Notes under the pieces: generated by a model
Database searches by the model: none
The model's input: the letters and a program-made list of their open reading frames with translations, nothing else
What the model was told of the DNA's origin: nothing
Source: an uncultured Eubacterium sp.
GTDB lineage: Bacteria > Bacillota > Clostridia > Lachnospirales > Lachnospiraceae
Length of the DNA: 29,773 nucleotides
Direction: 5' to 3'
NCBI GenBank assembly: GCA_910584245.1
Contig: CAJTZF010000011.1
Span: 48,815 to 78,587, forward strand
Part shown: positions 8,010 through 15,883 of the stretch, piece by piece
Layout: every line of letters starts with the position of its first letter
Position numbering within the stretch: position 1 is the stretch's first letter
Position numbers and translations under genes: made by a program

Positions 8010-8285
8010 TTGGCTCGTTCATTAAAAAAAGGACCGTTCGCTGATGCGCATTTATTGAAGAAAATAGATGCCATGAACGAAAGTGGAGATAAACAAGTAA
8101 TTAAAACCTGGTCACGTCGTTCTACTATTTTCCCGAGCATGGTAAGTCATACGATCGCTGTGCATGATGGAAGAAAGCATGTGCCTGTATATATTACAGA
8201 AGACATGGTAGGGCACAAACTCGGTGAGTTTGTTGCAACGAGAACCTACCGCGGACATGGGAAAGACGAGAAGAAAGGGCGCTAA
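8010..8285 (+). CDS. rpsS: 30S ribosomal protein S19
   Basis: A 91-residue S19, recognised from ARSLKKGPFADAHLL, KTWSRRSTIFPSMVSHTIAVHDGRKHVPVYITEDMVGHKLGEF and the basic tail. S19 is in the 30S head next to S13 and contacts the A-site region. The start is TTG (8010), placed by AAGGAGGT and by the conserved second residue of MARSLKKGPF; no in-frame ATG gives a proper N-terminus. It is the only TTG start in the ribosomal run. Confidence 0.96.
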   Translation: MARSLKKGPFADAHLLKKIDAMNESGDKQVIKTWSRRSTIFPSMVSHTIAVHDGRKHVPVYITEDMVGHKLGEFVATRTYRGHGKDEKKGR

Positions 8286-8294
8286 CGTGTTTTG

Positions 8295-8330
8295 CGGGAT
8301 AAAATCCCGGCAAGTCCCTCCCGGGCTTGC
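8295..8330 (+). promoter_or_regulatory. Twin hairpins between rpsS and rplV
   Basis: Two adjacent stems lie in the 83-base gap: CGGGAT/ATCCCG (8295-8309, loop AAA) and an 8-pair stem from GCAAGTCC with GGGCTTGC (8310-8330). No T-tract follows. This is a structured spacer without an assignable role, noted because the other gaps in this operon with visible structure are also longer than average. Confidence 0.45.
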
Positions 8331-8368
8331 ACATGAATAAGCTTGAAATTTGAAAGGAGGTTTCATCC

Positions 8369-8758
8369 GTGGCTAAAGGACATAGATCACAGATTAAGAA
8401 AGAAAGAAACCAGAATAAAGATACCAGACCATCTGCAAAATTGTCATATGCTAGAATTTCTGCACAGAAAGCCGGTTTCGTACTGGATGCGATCCGTGGC
8501 AAGGATGTACAGACGGCGCTTGGTATTTTAGCATACAACCCAAGATATGCGTCATCTGTAATTGAGAAGCTTTTAAAGTCTGCAATTGCAAATGCTGAAA
8601 ATAATAATGGAATGAATCCGGAAAATCTCTATATAGAAGAGTGCTTCGCAAACAAGGCAACGACTATGAAGAGAATTCGTCCAAGAGCCCGTGGTATGGC
8701 TTACCGCATCGAGAAGAGAATGAGCCATATTACAGTAATCTTGAATGAGAGATCGTGA
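8369..8758 (+). CDS. rplV: 50S ribosomal protein L22
   Basis: A 129-residue L22. The core begins near KLSYARISAQKAGFVLDAIRGKDV and ends RARGMAYRIEKRMSHITVIL; the beta-hairpin made by the C-terminal half lines the exit tunnel beside L4. The N-terminus carries about 20 extra basic residues before the usual start of the fold (family members are often about 110), an extension with no obvious separate function. The start is GTG 8369, set by GAAAGGAGG and by MAKGHRS. Its stop lies just before the rpsC ribosome-binding site. Confidence 0.96.
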   Translation: MAKGHRSQIKKERNQNKDTRPSAKLSYARISAQKAGFVLDAIRGKDVQTALGILAYNPRYASSVIEKLLKSAIANAENNNGMNPENLYIEECFANKATTMKRIRPRARGMAYRIEKRMSHITVILNERS

Positions 8759-8771
8759 AAGGAGAGTAACA

Positions 8772-9452
8772 ATGGGACAAAAAGTTAATCCTCATGGCTT
8801 AAGAGTCGGCATTATTAAGGACTGGGATTCCAGATGGTTTGCGGAACCGGAAGATTTTGCCGATAGTCTTGTAGAAGATTATAAAATTCGTGAGTTCTTG
8901 AAGAAAAAACTGTATCATGCAGGAGTTTCTAAAATTGAGATTGAGAGAACCAGCGACCGTGTAAAAGTTATCGTTTACACTGCAAAGCCTGGTGTAGTGA
9001 TCGGAAAAGGCGGAGCAGAGATTGAGAAATTAAAGGTTGAGCTGGCTAAATATTCCGAGAAGAAAATTCTTGTGGATATTAAAGAAGTAAAGAGGCCGGA
9101 CAGTGATGCCCAGTTAGTGGCGGAGAATATTGCGCAGCAGCTTGAGAACCGTATTTCGTTCCGCCGTGCGATGAAATCATGTATGGGCCGTGCGATGAAA
9201 GCAGGGGCTAAAGGTATTAAGACTGCATGTTCTGGCCGTTTGGGCGGTGCAGATATGGCGCGTACGGAGTTTTACAGTGAGGGGAATATTCCACTTCAGA
9301 CACTTCGTGCAGATATTGATTACGGATTTGCAGAAGCAAACACAACCTATGGTAAAATCGGTGTTAAGACTTGGATTTATCATGGGGAAGTACTTCCAAC
9401 CAAAGGTGGAAAACCAGCCAAGGCTAGTTCGAAGGAAGGGAGCGATAAATAA
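8772..9452 (+). CDS. rpsC: 30S ribosomal protein S3
   Basis: A 226-residue S3. It starts MGQKVNPHGLRVGIIKDWDSRWF, contains a KH domain with VIGKGGAEIEKL, and has the C-terminal domain with GRLGGADMARTEFYSEG and IPLQTLRADIDYGFAEA. S3 forms the mRNA entry site of the 30S subunit. ATG 8772, preceded by AAAGGAGAG, is chosen over an upstream in-frame ATG at 8745 inside rplV. The stop overlaps the rplP start by one base. Confidence 0.97.
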   Translation: MGQKVNPHGLRVGIIKDWDSRWFAEPEDFADSLVEDYKIREFLKKKLYHAGVSKIEIERTSDRVKVIVYTAKPGVVIGKGGAEIEKLKVELAKYSEKKILVDIKEVKRPDSDAQLVAENIAQQLENRISFRRAMKSCMGRAMKAGAKGIKTACSGRLGGADMARTEFYSEGNIPLQTLRADIDYGFAEANTTYGKIGVKTWIYHGEVLPTKGGKPAKASSKEGSDK

Positions 9453-9889
9453 TGTTAATGCCTAAGAGAGTAAAACGTCGTAAACAGTTTCGCGGATCTA
9501 TGAGAGGCAAAGCTTTACGTGGAAATAAAATCACTTATGGTGAATATGGTATTGTGGCTACTGAGCCAGCATGGATTAAATCCAATCAGATCGAGGCAGC
9601 CCGTGTTGCCATGACCCGTTACATTAAGCGTGGTGGTAAGGTCTGGATCAAGATTTTCCCAGACAAACCGGTTACGAAGACACCAGCCGAGACTCGAATG
9701 GGTAAAGGTAAAGGTGCTCTGGAATATTGGGTTGCTGTAGTTAAGCCGGGACGTGTTATGTTTGAGATTGCCGGAGTGCCAGAAGAGGTGGCAAGAGAGG
9801 CGCTTCGCCTTGCTACACATAAGCTGCCGGTAAAATGCAAGATCGTTTCACGCGCAGACTTAGAAGGAGGTGCGGGCAGTGAAGAGTAG
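9452..9889 (+). CDS. rplP: 50S ribosomal protein L16
   Basis: A 145-residue L16, recognised from MLMPKRVKRRKQFRG, a basic central segment with WIKIFPDKPVTKTPAETRMGKGKG, and the hydrophobic VMFEIAGV strand. L16 organises the A-site tRNA elbow contact on the 50S. The start shares one base with the rpsC stop (TAATG), so translation is coupled. The 3' end overlaps the start of rpmC by 11 bases, the largest overlap in this operon. Confidence 0.97.
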   Translation: MLMPKRVKRRKQFRGSMRGKALRGNKITYGEYGIVATEPAWIKSNQIEAARVAMTRYIKRGGKVWIKIFPDKPVTKTPAETRMGKGKGALEYWVAVVKPGRVMFEIAGVPEEVAREALRLATHKLPVKCKIVSRADLEGGAGSEE

Positions 9890-10088
9890 AGAATTCATAG
9901 ATAGTTTGAAGGGAAAATCAATTGTTGAATTGAATGACGAGTTAGTAGCTGCTAAGAAGGAACTTTTCAATTTAAGATTCCAGAACGCAACAAACCAACT
10001 TGACAATACAAGCAGAATCAAAGAAGTTAGACGGAATATTGCCCGTATTCAGACGGCAATGTCTATGGAACGCAAAAGTGCTAACTAG
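9879..10088 (+). CDS. rpmC: 50S ribosomal protein L29
   Basis: A 69-residue two-helix L29: MKSREFIDSL, then LNDELVAAKKELFNLRFQNATNQLDNTSRIKEVRRNIARI, the family core. L29 sits next to L23 at the tunnel exit. An in-frame GTG at 9870 lies within the AAGGAGG site, whereas GTG 9879 has eight-base spacing and gives the conserved MK start. The gene begins inside rplP and is probably translationally coupled to it. Confidence 0.95.
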   Translation: MKSREFIDSLKGKSIVELNDELVAAKKELFNLRFQNATNQLDNTSRIKEVRRNIARIQTAMSMERKSAN

Positions 10089-10114
10089 AAGGACTAGGAA
10101 AGGAGGACTTTGTT

Positions 10115-10369
10115 GTGGAGAGAAATCTTAGAAAAACTCGTACAGGTAAAGTGGTAAGCAATAAAATGAACAAGACGATCGTTGTCGCAGTTGTGGACAA
10201 TGTGAAGCATCCACTTTATGGAAAGATCGTAAAAAGAACGTATAAATTGAAGGCTCATGACGAGCAGAATGAATGTAACATTGGTGACAGAGTAAAGGTA
10301 ATGGAAACAAGACCATTGTCGAAAGATAAGAGATGGCGCCTTGTGGAGATTATTGAAAAAGCGAAATAA
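10115..10369 (+). CDS. rpsQ: 30S ribosomal protein S17
   Basis: An 84-residue S17 with the OB-fold: RTGKVVSNKMNKTIVVAVV, HPLYGKIVKRTYKLKAHDE and CNIGDRVKVMETRPLSKDKRWRLVEI. S17 is a primary 16S rRNA binder. The start is GTG 10115 with AAAGGAGG upstream at about 10100-10106. It follows rpmC by 26 bases in the conserved order. Confidence 0.97.
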   Translation: MERNLRKTRTGKVVSNKMNKTIVVAVVDNVKHPLYGKIVKRTYKLKAHDEQNECNIGDRVKVMETRPLSKDKRWRLVEIIEKAK

Positions 10370-10408
10370 AGCAATCGCATACAAGCGTATGCAGAAATGA
10401 GGTTAATT

Positions 10409-10777
10409 ATGGTACAGCAGGAAACTAGACTGAGAGTTGCCGACAACACAGGTGCCAAGGAATTGCTTTGTATCCGTGTTCTCGGTGGTTCTGTTAGAAG
10501 ATACGCAGCAGTTGGTGATATTATCGTTGCTACGGTTAAAGATGCAACACCAGGTGGAGTTGTTAAAAAAGGTGACGTAGTCAAGGCTGTTGTAGTCCGT
10601 ACAGCAAAAGAAATCCGTCGGCCAGACGGTTCGTATATTCGTTTTGATGAAAATGCGGCAGTTGTCATAAAAGATGACAAAACCCCAAGAGGAACCCGTA
10701 TTTTTGGACCTGTAGCTAGAGAATTAAGAGACAAACATTTTATGAAGATTGTTTCTTTAGCGCCAGAAGTATTATAA
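10409..10777 (+). CDS. rplN: 50S ribosomal protein L14
   Basis: A 122-residue L14, the exact family length. It begins MVQQETRLRVADNTGAKELLCIRVLGG and contains RPDGSYIRFDENAAVVI and GTRIFGPVARELR. L14 contributes to the intersubunit surface and the binding site of silencing factor RsfS. An in-frame ATG at 10397 would add four residues; 10409 is chosen because L14 proteins normally start MIQQ/MVQQ and a TGAGGT site precedes it. Confidence 0.96.
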   Translation: MVQQETRLRVADNTGAKELLCIRVLGGSVRRYAAVGDIIVATVKDATPGGVVKKGDVVKAVVVRTAKEIRRPDGSYIRFDENAAVVIKDDKTPRGTRIFGPVARELRDKHFMKIVSLAPEVL

Positions 10778-10792
10778 GGAGGTGTCCCTAAA

Positions 10793-11101
10793 GTGGCAAC
10801 GTCAAAAATCAAAAAAGGTGATACTGTTCGGGTTATTGCCGGTGTGGAAAAGGGTAAAGAAGGAAAAGTTATAGAAGTAAAAAATGGGAAAGTAAAGGTA
10901 GAGGGCGTCAACAAGGTGAAGAAGCATGTGAAGCCCAGCCAGGGAAATGCGAAAGGCGGAATCGTGGAAGAGGAAGCGGCATTTGATATTTCCAATGTCA
11001 TGTATGTAGTGGACGGAGCTGTTACCAGAATCGGCTTCAAAACAGAGGACGGCAAGAAGAAGGTCCGTTACGCAAAAGCTACAGGCGCAGTGATAGACTA
11101 A
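10793..11101 (+). CDS. rplX: 50S ribosomal protein L24
   Basis: A 102-residue L24 with its KOW motif: IKKGDTVRVIAGVEKGKEGKVIEV, then VNKVKKHVKPSQ and ESEAPIH-region equivalent EEEAAFDISNVM. L24 is an assembly initiator at the 5' end of 23S rRNA. The start is GTG 10793 behind TAAGGAGGTG. Fifteen bases separate it from rplN. Confidence 0.96.
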   Translation: MATSKIKKGDTVRVIAGVEKGKEGKVIEVKNGKVKVEGVNKVKKHVKPSQGNAKGGIVEEEAAFDISNVMYVVDGAVTRIGFKTEDGKKKVRYAKATGAVID

Positions 11102-11123
11102 TTGAGAGAGGAGGTACTTTTAG

Positions 11124-11663
11124 GTGAGTAGATTAAAGGAAACATACCTGAATGAAATCGTTCCAGGTATGCAGAAAAAGTTTGAATATGCAAATGTTAT
11201 GCAAGTACCAAAGCTCGAAAAGGTTGTAATCAATATGGGCGTTGGTGAAGCAAAAGATAATTCAAAGGTTCTGGATACAGCGATCAGTGATCTTGAAATT
11301 ATAACAGGACAGAAGGCTGTTGTTACAAGGGCTAAAAAATCCGTAGCGAACTTTAAACTTCGTGAGGGCCAGCCGATCGGATGTAAAGTAACCCTCCGTG
11401 GCGAGAAGATGTATGAGTTTGTGGATCGTTTGATCAATCTTGCACTGCCACGGGTACGTGACTTTAGAGGTGTAAATCCAAATGCATTTGATGGACGTGG
11501 AAATTATGCGTTGGGAATTAAGGAGCAGTTAATTTTCCCAGAGATTGAGTATGATAAGGTAGATAAGGTGAGAGGTATGGATATCATATTTGTCACTACC
11601 GCTCATACAGACGAAGAAGCACGTGAATTATTGGCACAGTTTGGTATGCCGTTCAAGAAATAG
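11124..11663 (+). CDS. rplE: 50S ribosomal protein L5
   Basis: A 179-residue L5, normal length. It begins MSRLKETYLNEIVPGM and contains VPKLEKVVINMGVGEA, KSVANFKLREGQPIGCKVTLRGEKMYEFVDRL and VRGMDIIFVTTAHTDEEARELL. L5 binds 5S rRNA in the central protuberance. The start is GTG 11124 after AGAGGAGGT. Sixteen bases separate it from rpsZ. Confidence 0.97.
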   Translation: MSRLKETYLNEIVPGMQKKFEYANVMQVPKLEKVVINMGVGEAKDNSKVLDTAISDLEIITGQKAVVTRAKKSVANFKLREGQPIGCKVTLRGEKMYEFVDRLINLALPRVRDFRGVNPNAFDGRGNYALGIKEQLIFPEIEYDKVDKVRGMDIIFVTTAHTDEEARELLAQFGMPFKK

Positions 11664-11679
11664 TTAGGAGGGTTTTTTC

Positions 11680-11865
11680 ATGGCGAAAAAGTCTATGAAG
11701 ATTAAACAGCAGCGTCCGGCGAAATTCTCAACGAGGGAGTACAGCCGTTGTAAAATCTGTGGTCGTCCACATGCTTACTTGAGAAAATACGGAATTTGCA
11801 GAATCTGTTTCCGTGAGTTAGCATATAAAGGTCAGATTCCAGGTGTCAAAAAAGCCAGTTGGTAA
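11680..11865 (+). CDS. rpsZ: 30S ribosomal protein S14, zinc-binding type Z
   Basis: A 61-residue short S14 carrying the C+ zinc ribbon: Cys24-x2-Cys27 and Cys40-x2-Cys43, with the basic stretch RPHAYLRKYG between. Firmicutes usually keep this zinc form in the spc operon, and some carry a zinc-free paralogue elsewhere that is used under zinc limitation; no paralogue is in this window. Its stop codon sits in the spacer leading into the rpsH ribosome-binding site. The symbol rpsN is also used. Confidence 0.97.
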   Translation: MAKKSMKIKQQRPAKFSTREYSRCKICGRPHAYLRKYGICRICFRELAYKGQIPGVKKASW

Positions 11866-11878
11866 GGAGGAAAATCAA

Positions 11879-12280
11879 ATGACAATGAGCGATCCTATTG
11901 CAGATATGCTTACAAGAATCCGTAACGCAAATACTGCAAAACATGATACAGTTGATGTTCCTGCTTCAAAAATGAAAACTGCTATCGCGGAAATTCTTTT
12001 GAAGGAAGGATATATTAAAAACTTTGAGTTGATTGATGTCGATGGTTTTAAAGCCATACACATTACATTGAAATATGGCAAGGACAAGAATGAAAAGATC
12101 ATCTCCGGTTTGAAGAGGATTTCAAAACCGGGTCTCCGTGTGTATGCCAATGCAACCGAGATTCCAAAAGTTCTTGGAGGACTTGGCATAGCAATTGTTT
12201 CCACGAACAAAGGTGTGCTGACGGATAAGGAAGCGCGCAAGCTGAACGTAGGCGGCGAAGTGCTCGCATTTGTTTGGTAA
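11879..12280 (+). CDS. rpsH: 30S ribosomal protein S8
   Basis: A 133-residue S8: MSDPIADMLTRIRNANTAKHDTVDVPASKMK at the N-terminus and STNKGVLTDKEARKLNVGGEVLAFVW at the C-terminus. S8 nucleates the 16S central domain and in E. coli represses the spc operon through its mRNA. An upstream in-frame start at 11843 lies inside rpsZ; ATG 11879 has AAGGAGG at 11864-11870 and matches family N-termini. ATG 11885 is a possible alternative two residues in. Confidence 0.96.
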   Translation: MTMSDPIADMLTRIRNANTAKHDTVDVPASKMKTAIAEILLKEGYIKNFELIDVDGFKAIHITLKYGKDKNEKIISGLKRISKPGLRVYANATEIPKVLGGLGIAIVSTNKGVLTDKEARKLNVGGEVLAFVW

Positions 12281-12303
12281 GACCGCGGTGATAATAAGCC
12301 AGG

Positions 12304-12318
12304 CGTGCGGAGCGCGCA
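12304..12318 (+). promoter_or_regulatory. Hairpin between rpsH and rplF
   Basis: GCGTGC pairs with GCGCGC around GGA (one G-T pair), and AATAA/TTATT can extend the stem across an internal loop, in the 69-base gap. TTATTTTAAA follows, so weak termination is conceivable. The genes on either side are normally co-transcribed, so a partial-readthrough or processing role is more likely. Confidence 0.35.
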
Positions 12319-12349
12319 GCATTATTTTAAATATAGGAGGTACGGCAAA

Positions 12350-12892
12350 ATGTCACGAATTGGAAGAATGCCTATCGCAGTACCTGCAGGTGTGACTGTA
12401 GATATTGCAGAAAATAATAAGGTGACAGTAAAAGGTCCAAAGGGAACTCTCGAAAGAGTTTTGCCTTCGGAAATGAAAATTGAAAAGGATGGCGAAGAAA
12501 TCAAGGTTTCCCGTCCGAATGATTTGAAGAAAATGAAATCACTGCATGGTTTGACAAGAACCCTGATTCAAAACATGGTCATTGGTGTGACAGAAGGTTA
12601 TACCAAAGAGCTTGAGGTAAATGGTGTCGGTTACAGGGTGGCAAAACAGGGAAAGAAACTGGTATTATCTCTTGGATTTTCACATCCGGTGGAAATGGAA
12701 GATCCGGAAGGATTGGAAGTTACAGTGGATGGTCAGAACAAGATTATCGTTAAGGGAATAGATAAAGAAAAGGTTGGCCAATACGCTGCTGAAATCAGAG
12801 AAAAGAGAAAACCGGAGCCGTACAAGGGCAAAGGTATTAAGTATGCTGATGAAGTGATCCGGCGTAAAGTTGGTAAGACTGGTAAAAAATAA
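12350..12892 (+). CDS. rplF: 50S ribosomal protein L6
   Basis: A 180-residue L6 made of two repeated domains. It begins MSRIGRMPIAVPAGV and contains VKGPKGTLERVLP, NMVIGVTEGYTKELEVNGVGYRVAKQGKKLVLSLGFSHPV, and the signature KRKPEPYKGKGIKYADEVIRRKVGK. L6 lies near the sarcin-ricin loop and factor-binding site. ATG 12350, with TAGGAGGT upstream, is preferred over an upstream in-frame ATG at 12305 that falls in the structured gap. Confidence 0.97.
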   Translation: MSRIGRMPIAVPAGVTVDIAENNKVTVKGPKGTLERVLPSEMKIEKDGEEIKVSRPNDLKKMKSLHGLTRTLIQNMVIGVTEGYTKELEVNGVGYRVAKQGKKLVLSLGFSHPVEMEDPEGLEVTVDGQNKIIVKGIDKEKVGQYAAEIREKRKPEPYKGKGIKYADEVIRRKVGKTGKK

Positions 12893-12909
12893 GAAAGGAG
12901 TAAATAACA

Positions 12910-13278
12910 ATGGTTAGTAAAGAGAATAGAAGCGAAGTTCGCAAAAACAAACATAGAAGATTACGTAGCCGTTTGTCCGGAACTCCTGATAGACCACGTT
13001 TGGCAGTTTTCCGCAGCAATAACCACATGTATGCCCAGGTTATTGATGATGTTGCTGGAAATACGATTGTTTCTGCATCTACTCTTCAGGGTGATGTAAA
13101 GGAAGGCCTCGATAAGACAAATAATGTTGAAGCTGCTGCGAAGCTGGGAACAGTCATTGCGAAAAAGGCGTTGGATAATGGCATCCAGGAAGTTGTATTT
13201 GACCGTGGCGGTTATATTTATCAGGGTAAAGTAAAAGCATTAGCAGATGCAGCCAGAGAGGCTGGTCTTCAATTCTAA
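12910..13278 (+). CDS. rplR: 50S ribosomal protein L18
   Basis: A 122-residue L18: a basic N-terminus (KNKHRRLRSRLSGTPDRPRLAVFRSNNHMYAQVIDD) and the C-terminal GGYIYQGKVKALADAAREAGLQF. L18 binds 5S rRNA together with L5 in the central protuberance. ATG 12910 has AAGAAAGGAG upstream. Rightward, 16 bases lead to rpsE. Confidence 0.97.
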   Translation: MVSKENRSEVRKNKHRRLRSRLSGTPDRPRLAVFRSNNHMYAQVIDDVAGNTIVSASTLQGDVKEGLDKTNNVEAAAKLGTVIAKKALDNGIQEVVFDRGGYIYQGKVKALADAAREAGLQF

Positions 13279-13294
13279 GCAAGGAGGAAAACTC

Positions 13295-13804
13295 ATGAAA
13301 CGTGAAATTATTGATGCTAGTCAGTTTGAATTAGAAGATAAAGTAGTGTCAATTAAACGTGTTACCAAGGTTGTGAAAGGTGGTCGTAATTTCCGGTTTA
13401 CTGCATTAGTAGTAGTAGGTGACGGCAACGGACATGTTGGTGCAGGTTTAGGGAAAGCAATGGAAATTCCAGAAGCAATCCGCAAGGGCAAGGAAGACGC
13501 GATGAAAAAGCTGATTGAGGTGCCGCTTGATGAAAATGGAAGTATTCCACATGACTATATTGGAAAATTCAGCAGTGCGCAGGTGCTGATGAAAAAGTCT
13601 CCAGAAGGTACTGGTATCATTGCTGGTGGTCCTGCCCGTTCCGTGCTTGAGCTTGCAGGATACAAAAATATCCGTACGAAATCTCTTGGATCCCGAAATA
13701 AGCAGAATGTCGTACTTGCTACGATTGCTGGTTTGAGTGAGCTCAAGACGCCAGAGGAAGTAGCTAGGCTTCGTGGACTATCCATAGAAGAAGTATTAGG
13801 TTAG
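13295..13804 (+). CDS. rpsE: 30S ribosomal protein S5
   Basis: A 169-residue S5. The N-terminal dsRNA-binding-like domain shows VVSIKRVTKVVKGGRNFRFTALVVVGDGNGHVGAGLGKAMEIPEAIRKG, and the C-terminal domain has GTGIIAGGPARSVLELAGYKNI. S5 acts in decoding fidelity and mRNA helicase activity at the entry channel. ATG 13295 follows AAGGAGG; the upstream in-frame ATG at 13247 is inside rplR. The TAG stop sits in the rpmD ribosome-binding site, a sign of coupling. Confidence 0.97.
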   Translation: MKREIIDASQFELEDKVVSIKRVTKVVKGGRNFRFTALVVVGDGNGHVGAGLGKAMEIPEAIRKGKEDAMKKLIEVPLDENGSIPHDYIGKFSSAQVLMKKSPEGTGIIAGGPARSVLELAGYKNIRTKSLGSRNKQNVVLATIAGLSELKTPEEVARLRGLSIEEVLG

Positions 13805-13817
13805 GAGGTACCGGATC

Positions 13818-14000
13818 ATGGCAGATAAGTTAAAAGTTACTTTAGTAAAGTCTACAATTGGTGCCATTCCAAAGCACAGGAAGACAGTTGAGGCGCTCGG
13901 TCTCAGAAAGCTGAACAAGACCGTTGAGATGCCGGATAATGCGGCTGTCAGAGGAATGATAGAGCAAGTTAGACACTTAGTGAAAGTGGAAGAAATCTAA
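13818..14000 (+). CDS. rpmD: 50S ribosomal protein L30
   Basis: A 60-residue L30 with the single ferredoxin-like fold: LKVTLVKSTIGAIPKHRKTVEALGLRKLNKTVEMPDNAAVRGMIEQVRHLVKVEE. The length is normal for bacteria. The ribosome-binding sequence TAGGAGGT begins within the rpsE stop. It is present in the conserved rpsE-rpmD-rplO order. Confidence 0.97.
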   Translation: MADKLKVTLVKSTIGAIPKHRKTVEALGLRKLNKTVEMPDNAAVRGMIEQVRHLVKVEEI

Positions 14001-14022
14001 TAAAATAAGGAGGTGCCAAACC

Positions 14023-14463
14023 ATGAATTTAGCAGAATTAAAGCCTGCAGCCGGTTCGAAGCACAGCAATGCATTTCGTCGCGGCCGCGGACATGGTTCA
14101 GGAAATGGTAAAACCGCAGGCAAAGGCCACAAGGGACAGAAAGCTCGTTCCGGTGCACCTAGGCCGGGATTTGAAGGTGGTCAGCTGCCATTATACAGAA
14201 GGCTGCCAAAGAGAGGTTTTACAAATATAAACAGTAAAGAGATCGTTGCGATCGGCGTAGACCGTCTCAACGCATTTGAGGATGGCGCAACAGTGACGGT
14301 GGAAGCTCTCATGGATATGGGTATTGTAAAAAATCCGAAGGATGGAGTAAAAATTCTTGGAAATGGAGAATTAACCAAAAAGCTTGATGTAAAGGTGAAT
14401 GCATTTAGTAAAAGTGCAGTGGAAAAAATTCAGGCCGCTGGTGGAAAAGCTGAGGTGATCTAA
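14023..14463 (+). CDS. rplO: 50S ribosomal protein L15
   Basis: A 146-residue L15. The N-terminal half is a Gly/Arg/Lys-rich extended segment (RRGRGHGSGNGKTAGKGHKGQKARSG, then RPGFEGGQLPLYRRLPKRGF), followed by a globular domain ending KIQAAGGKAEVI. L15 is a late assembly protein of the 50S. ATG 14023 has AAGGAGGT upstream. Its stop overlaps the secY start by one base. Confidence 0.97.
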   Translation: MNLAELKPAAGSKHSNAFRRGRGHGSGNGKTAGKGHKGQKARSGAPRPGFEGGQLPLYRRLPKRGFTNINSKEIVAIGVDRLNAFEDGATVTVEALMDMGIVKNPKDGVKILGNGELTKKLDVKVNAFSKSAVEKIQAAGGKAEVI

Positions 14464-15797
14464 TGCTTGAAACGATAAGAAATGCGTTTAAGACAAAAGA
14501 AATCCGAAATAAACTGTTATTTGTTTTTTTAGGACTTATTGTTGTCCGTATCGGATGTAACATTCCGATCCCTGGTGTGAATACCGCTGTTATCCAGGAC
14601 TTTTTCAAAAATAACCAGGCGCTTGGATTTCTGGATGTTATGACGGGTGGTTCCTTTACAAGGATGTCAATCTTTGCGTTGAACATCACCCCTTATATTA
14701 CGTCTTCTATCATTATCCAGCTTTTGACGATTGCAATTCCAAAACTTGAGGAAATGCAAAAGGATGGCGAGGACGGAAGAAAGAAACTCAACGAGTATAC
14801 AAGATATCTTTCTATTGTTTTGGCAATTATCGAAGGTGTGGCAATCATTATTGGATTCCGCAGCCAGCAGTTTTTCACATCGGCTGGGTACACGCCGATT
14901 ATTATCGCAGTTGTAGCGCTTACGGCAGGATCCGCATTTTTGATGTGGCTCGGTGAGCAGATTACAGAAAAGGGAATCGGAAACGGTATTTCCATTATAC
15001 TTTTGATTAATATCGTTGCCCGCATTCCAAGCGATTTGATTACCCTTTACAACCAGTTTGTAAAGGACGCTGGAAATGTAACGAATGCCGTGCTGGCAGC
15101 AGCCATTATTTTGGCGATCATTATAGCGATGTATGTATTCATCGTATGGCTTCAGGATGGAGAGAGAAAAATACCGGTGCAGTATGCAAAGAAAATGCAG
15201 GGAAGGAAGATGTTTGGCGGACAGTCAAGCCATATCCCGCTTAAGGTCAATACGGCCGGCGTCATCCCTGTCATTTTTGCCAGCTCGATGCTCCAGCTTC
15301 CTGTAGTAATTGCAAGTTTCGCGGGAGTGCAGCCGGCATCCGGGGAGGGCACTTCCATCATTCAGAAGCTGCTAAAGGTTTGCAACCAGAGCAGCTGGTG
15401 TCACGTCACATCGTGGGGAGAATTCAAATATACATTAGGATTGCTTGTTTATATCGCACTTGTAATCTTCTTTGCATATTTTTACACCTCTGTTACGTTT
15501 AATCCGCTTGAAATTGCAAACAACATGAAAAAGCAGGGCGGATTTATACCGGGTATCCGTCCCGGTAAGCCGACGACCGAGTATTTGACAAAAGTACTCA
15601 ACAGCATCATTTTTATCGGTGCAGTGGCAATGGTTATCATTTGTGTGCTTCCGATTATTTTCTCAGGAGCATTTGGCGCGGACGTATCATTTACGGGTAC
15701 TTCGCTGATCATCATTGTCGGTGTTGTAATTGAGACATTGAAGCAAATCGAATCCCAGTTGTTAATCCGTAACTATAAAGGATTTCTGGGTGACTAA
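14463..15797 (+). CDS. secY: Protein translocase subunit SecY
   Basis: A 444-residue channel-forming subunit of the SecYEG translocon in the cytoplasmic membrane, with ten hydrophobic segments. Visible landmarks: IPIPGVNTAVI in the first periplasmic part, GGSFTRMSIFALNITPYITSSIIIQLL (plug/TM2), LNEYTRYLSIVLAIIEGV, AGVIPVIFASSMLQLP (TM7 lateral gate), and the cytoplasmic loop QGGFIPGIRPGKPTTEYL that contacts SecA and ribosomes. ATG 14463 shares one base with the rplO stop (TAATG), so synthesis is coupled to ribosomal proteins as in most bacteria. An 86-base structured gap follows before adk. Confidence 0.98.
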   Translation: MLETIRNAFKTKEIRNKLLFVFLGLIVVRIGCNIPIPGVNTAVIQDFFKNNQALGFLDVMTGGSFTRMSIFALNITPYITSSIIIQLLTIAIPKLEEMQKDGEDGRKKLNEYTRYLSIVLAIIEGVAIIIGFRSQQFFTSAGYTPIIIAVVALTAGSAFLMWLGEQITEKGIGNGISIILLINIVARIPSDLITLYNQFVKDAGNVTNAVLAAAIILAIIIAMYVFIVWLQDGERKIPVQYAKKMQGRKMFGGQSSHIPLKVNTAGVIPVIFASSMLQLPVVIASFAGVQPASGEGTSIIQKLLKVCNQSSWCHVTSWGEFKYTLGLLVYIALVIFFAYFYTSVTFNPLEIANNMKKQGGFIPGIRPGKPTTEYLTKVLNSIIFIGAVAMVIICVLPIIFSGAFGADVSFTGTSLIIIVGVVIETLKQIESQLLIRNYKGFLGD

Positions 15798-15803
15798 ATA
15801 AAA

Positions 15804-15859
15804 GGCAGTGGCGGCTGCCGCGAGGGCCGAATACCCCCCAGCTTGCTGTGGGGTATTCG
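15804..15859 (+). promoter_or_regulatory. Two strong hairpins between secY and adk
   Basis: GGCAG/CTGCC (15804-15819) is followed by a perfect 10-pair stem, CGAATACCCC with GGGGTATTCG (15828-15837 and 15850-15859), with a small CAG/CTG stem in its loop. The next bases are ATTATAGAG, not a T-tract, so the element is not an obvious terminator. It lies 24 bases before the adk start and could lower adk translation or protect a processed mRNA end. Confidence 0.5.
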
Positions 15860-15883
15860 ATTATAGAGAGGCAGGGTTATCGT

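Noticed and set aside
10255..11055. A 266-residue open frame on - opposite rpsQ-rplX
   Set aside because: It overlaps three certain ribosomal genes and has Ser/Thr/Pro-rich shadow composition.
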